Part shown: positions 5,775 to 6,932 of the stretch, one piece after another
How the letters are laid out: the number at the start of each line of letters is the position of its first letter
How positions within the stretch are numbered: position 1 is the first letter of the stretch
Assembly: GCA_002315815.1 (NCBI GenBank)
Contig: DCIN01000016.1
Coordinates: 1 to 6,932 of the forward strand
Direction of reading: 5' to 3'
From: Bacteroidales bacterium UBA1725
GTDB lineage: Bacteria; Bacteroidota; Bacteroidia; Bacteroidales; UBA932
Length of the DNA: 6,932 bases
The notes under the pieces: generated by a model
Database searches by the model: none
Told to the model about the DNA's origin: nothing
Seen by the model: the letters and a program-made list of their open reading frames with translations, nothing else
Made by a program: the position numbers and the translations under genes

Positions 5775-5948
5775 AAAGAGGGACGTATAAGCAAGCAAGT
5801 GAAAACCCTCGGACTTGACTGTCATTCCGCTATCACAAAAATACTCAAAAAATCCGGATTAATGAATATCCTTGCTCTCTCCTCCGGGCGTGTGATGCCG
5901 GTGATTTCCGGCACGGCCCGGGGGCGTGCGTCAGTGAGATTGGGCTCG

Positions 5949-6009
5949 GCGGTTTTGCTCTTTCGGGAGTGGCCGCGTCAGCGGACATCTCACGAAGGAG
6001 TAAAACCGC
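5949..6009 (+). other. 17-bp helix with two G-U pairs, inside the candidate RNA
   Basis: Bases 5949-5965 pair with 5993-6009 without interruption, with G5957-T6001 and T5961-G5997 as the only wobbles. The apical part contains CCGC-gtca-GCGG. Bases 5934-5940 (GTGAGAT) can also pair perfectly with 5987-5993 (ATCTCAC), giving an alternative fold or pseudoknot. Confidence 0.6.
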
Positions 6010-6032
6010 GAGCAGGCAAGGCGATAGCCGCG

Positions 6033-6090
6033 GCAGGCGGCGGACGGGATGAGGGTGATTCGAAGAACTGACGGTGACTCCGCCGCTTGC
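6033..6090 (+). other. 12-bp helix with one G-U pair, inside the candidate RNA
   Basis: GCAGGCGGCGGA (6033-6044) pairs with TCCGCCGCTTGC (6079-6090); the only non-Watson-Crick position is G6036-T6087. The 34-base interior holds GGTGATTCGAAG, which recurs with one change as GGTGAATCGAAG near 6125-6136. Confidence 0.55.
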
Positions 6091-6427
6091 ACTTCCGTTC
6101 GCATCAAGGTATAATGCCAGGGACGGTGAATCGAAGGAGTCCGGCCGCCCGGTCAAGCTGGTGCTGCAAGTGTAGGCGAAGGGATTGTAGGCGTACAGGC
6201 AGCGGAGACTTTAGGCTCCGATGACTCGCCGGAAATCCCGAAGCCGAAACGAGTCTGCACGAGCGCAGACCGGAATAGCGTGACCGGACACAATAATTTC
6301 CTCTGGGCGAGTCTGTGACTGGAGCGATAGCGAAAGGAACAGTCTCGCTTGGCTGCGAGCCCTCGGAAGATTTGGCGACTGCATCGCAGGCGTCAATTCT
6401 GTAGAGGATCAGGCGAGCAGGTTTTGT

Positions 6428-6450
6428 CCCCCTTTGGGGGATTAAGGGGG
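6428..6450. other. C5/G5 hairpin with two competing G tracts
   Basis: CCCCC (6428-6432) can pair with GGGGG at 6436-6440 (TTT loop) or with the second GGGGG at 6446-6450. An AT-rich stretch follows (6451-6462). The layout is a mutually exclusive hairpin pair. Confidence 0.5.
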
Positions 6451-6474
6451 ATAATAAATATTACCGCGGAGGCT

Positions 6475-6526
6475 CGGCTCTTGACTCTTTATCCAGAGCG
6501 CAGCGGCGGATAAGGAGTCACAGCCG
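6475..6526 (+). other. 12-bp helix with outer CGGCT/AGCCG stem
   Basis: GACTCTTTATCC (6483-6494) pairs with GGATAAGGAGTC (6508-6519), with T6488-G6514 the single wobble. CGGCT (6475-6479) and AGCCG (6522-6526) extend it after a small internal loop. The 13-base loop contains GAGCGCAGCGG. Confidence 0.55.
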
Positions 6527-6549
6527 ATGCCGACCCGCCCGAAGGGCAT

Positions 6550-6710
6550 AGAGTCCGCCGCCATCGAGCGAGGCACGGACTTCTGAATACGCACTGACCT
6601 TCATTACGTGGTAGAATGTATCTGGACCGCATCAGCGGTCCGTGGCCCGCAGATGCCCCGGGTCCCGGGTGGGGCTGTAGGCGGGCCACCCCATCACCGC
6701 GGCGGACTCT
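6550..6710 (+). other. 12-bp long-range helix enclosing two hairpins (multi-branch structure)
   Basis: Bases 6550-6561 pair perfectly with 6699-6710 across 137 bases. The enclosed segment holds two adjacent hairpins: GGACCGC/GCGGTCC (6624-6641) and GTGGCCCGC/GCGGGCCAC (6642-6689), the latter with an inner GCCCC/GGGGC stem. The two hairpins abut without an unpaired base, which would allow coaxial stacking. Confidence 0.6.
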
Positions 6711-6759
6711 TCGGCCAGGCACACTCACTCCCGGTCATAAGAGATACAAAGGCAGCTCC

Positions 6760-6893
6760 TTAACATAACGACCTGTTGTATAACACGGGCTTACGGAGGC
6801 CTGGGCGGGCGATTTCTCCAGAATACTGTATATGGTTGAGCGTGAGATGCCGCTCGCGCCCGTGTTGTACAACTTCCCGGAAGATTATGTTAA
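6760..6893. repeat. Nested long inverted repeat (16 bp inside 9 bp)
   Basis: Bases 6775-6790 pair with 6858-6873 over 16 bp with one wobble (T6781-G6867), enclosing 67 bases. Outside this, TTAACATAA (6760-6768) and TTATGTTAA (6885-6893) form a further perfect 9-bp repeat. GTTGTACAAC in the right arm is itself a palindrome. It could be the closing stem of an RNA domain, or the arms of an invertible or recombining DNA element; no promoter is seen in the spacer. Confidence 0.65.
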
Positions 6894-6932
6894 CTCCCGG
6901 CCGGCCAGCACTAATGCTGGAGCGAGGTAGGG

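Larger units (their letters stand above)
5884..6920 (+). ncRNA. Candidate large structured RNA of unknown family in the gene-less GC-rich region
   Basis: No reading frame in 5572-6932 exceeds about 100 codons and none shows a family signature, yet the stretch is dense in inverted repeats. Main helices: 5884-5889/5916-5921 with inner 5897-5901/5908-5912; 5949-5965/5993-6009 (17 bp); 6033-6044/6079-6090 (12 bp); 6223-6230/6306-6313 (8 bp); 6253-6258/6265-6270; 6307-6310 plus 6317-6321 with 6340-6348; 6372-6382/6386-6396; 6483-6494/6508-6519 (12 bp); 6550-6561/6699-6710 (12 bp) enclosing 6624-6630/6635-6641 and 6642-6650/6681-6689; 6760-6768/6885-6893 enclosing 6775-6790/6858-6873; and 6905-6910/6915-6920. 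Six wobble positions in the long helices are G-U in a + strand RNA and would be A-C on the other strand. Promoter, ends and family are not identified; separate hairpin elements or decayed DNA are alternatives. Confidence 0.4.

Noticed and set aside
5741..5810. tRNA-like D-arm (GGTAGCTCAG...)
   Set aside because: The second half repeats GCTC instead of giving GAGC, and there is no anticodon arm, T-arm or acceptor pairing downstream. It is better explained as an 11-bp tandem repeat.
5799..6071. 90-residue reading frame on the + strand starting at GTG 5799
   Set aside because: There is no ribosome site, the composition is unlike a protein (Arg/Gly-rich, low complexity), and it runs straight through the 17-bp helix.
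5845..6156. 103-residue reading frame on the minus strand
   Set aside because: Pro/Ser/Arg-rich translation typical of GC-rich non-coding DNA, with no family signature and no promoter motif.
6489..6728. 79-residue reading frame on the minus strand
   Set aside because: It overlaps several long inverted repeats, has no start signal, and its composition reflects base bias.
6760..6893. Integron attC-like recombination site
   Set aside because: The arms carry GTT and AAC ends, but the core-site layout, the bulged bases and an adjacent gene cassette or integrase are missing.
5572..6932. CRISPR array, group I/II intron or ribosomal RNA
   Set aside because: There are no regularly spaced identical repeats, no recognisable intron domain V or group I core, and no familiar rRNA segments.

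Overview
The window looks like DNA from a member of the Bacteroidota, probably Bacteroidales, and carries a phage- or prophage-like module. Three sites match the Bacteroidota -7 promoter element TAnnTTTG exactly. Each sits just upstream of a gene start and is followed by CA, while classical Shine-Dalgarno sites are mostly weak or absent. The first gene is a WYL-domain protein of a type I associate with Bacteroidales. No integrase, capsid, terminase or endolysin is present, so the phage assignment rests on the lysis-like gene pair and on beta-rich proteins that look like accessory virion proteins.

Layout. Bases 1-1406 (+ strand) hold the 3' part of a WYL-domain regulator, a promoter, a 105-residue protein of unknown function, a possible 16-residue leader peptide and a 79-residue unknown protein. 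Bases 1425-1456 form a strong hairpin that terminates the converging minus-strand operon. Bases 1487-5571 (- strand) hold six genes read leftwards. A promoter near 5605 drives a 238-residue protein. A second promoter near 4785 drives a tight five-gene operon: a 350-residue protein, a 244-residue beta-rich protein, an 87-residue two-helix holin-like protein, a 159-residue lipoprotein with a C-terminal membrane helix (u-spanin-like), and a 234-residue protein joined to it by an ATGA overlap. The 238-, 350- and 234-residue proteins share an N-terminal and a C-terminal signature and appear to be diverged paralogues.

Bases 5572-6932 have no convincing gene. From about 5880 to the window end the DNA is GC-rich and full of long imperfect inverted repeats: helices of 17, 12, 12, 12 and 16+9 bp, plus many smaller ones. 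In the long helices six non-Watson-Crick positions are G-T or T-G on the + strand, which would be A-C clashes in a minus-strand RNA. This suggests a large structured RNA read from the + strand. It is the most interesting part of the window, and I cannot assign it to a known RNA family.

How the genes may work together: the minus-strand cluster resembles the late end of a phage genome, with three related candidate virion or accessory proteins, one beta-rich protein and a holin/spanin pair for host lysis. The + strand regulator and small proteins may be control or cargo genes next to it. A large phage-borne structured RNA would have precedents in GOLLD and ROOL, but the functional link here is inference.
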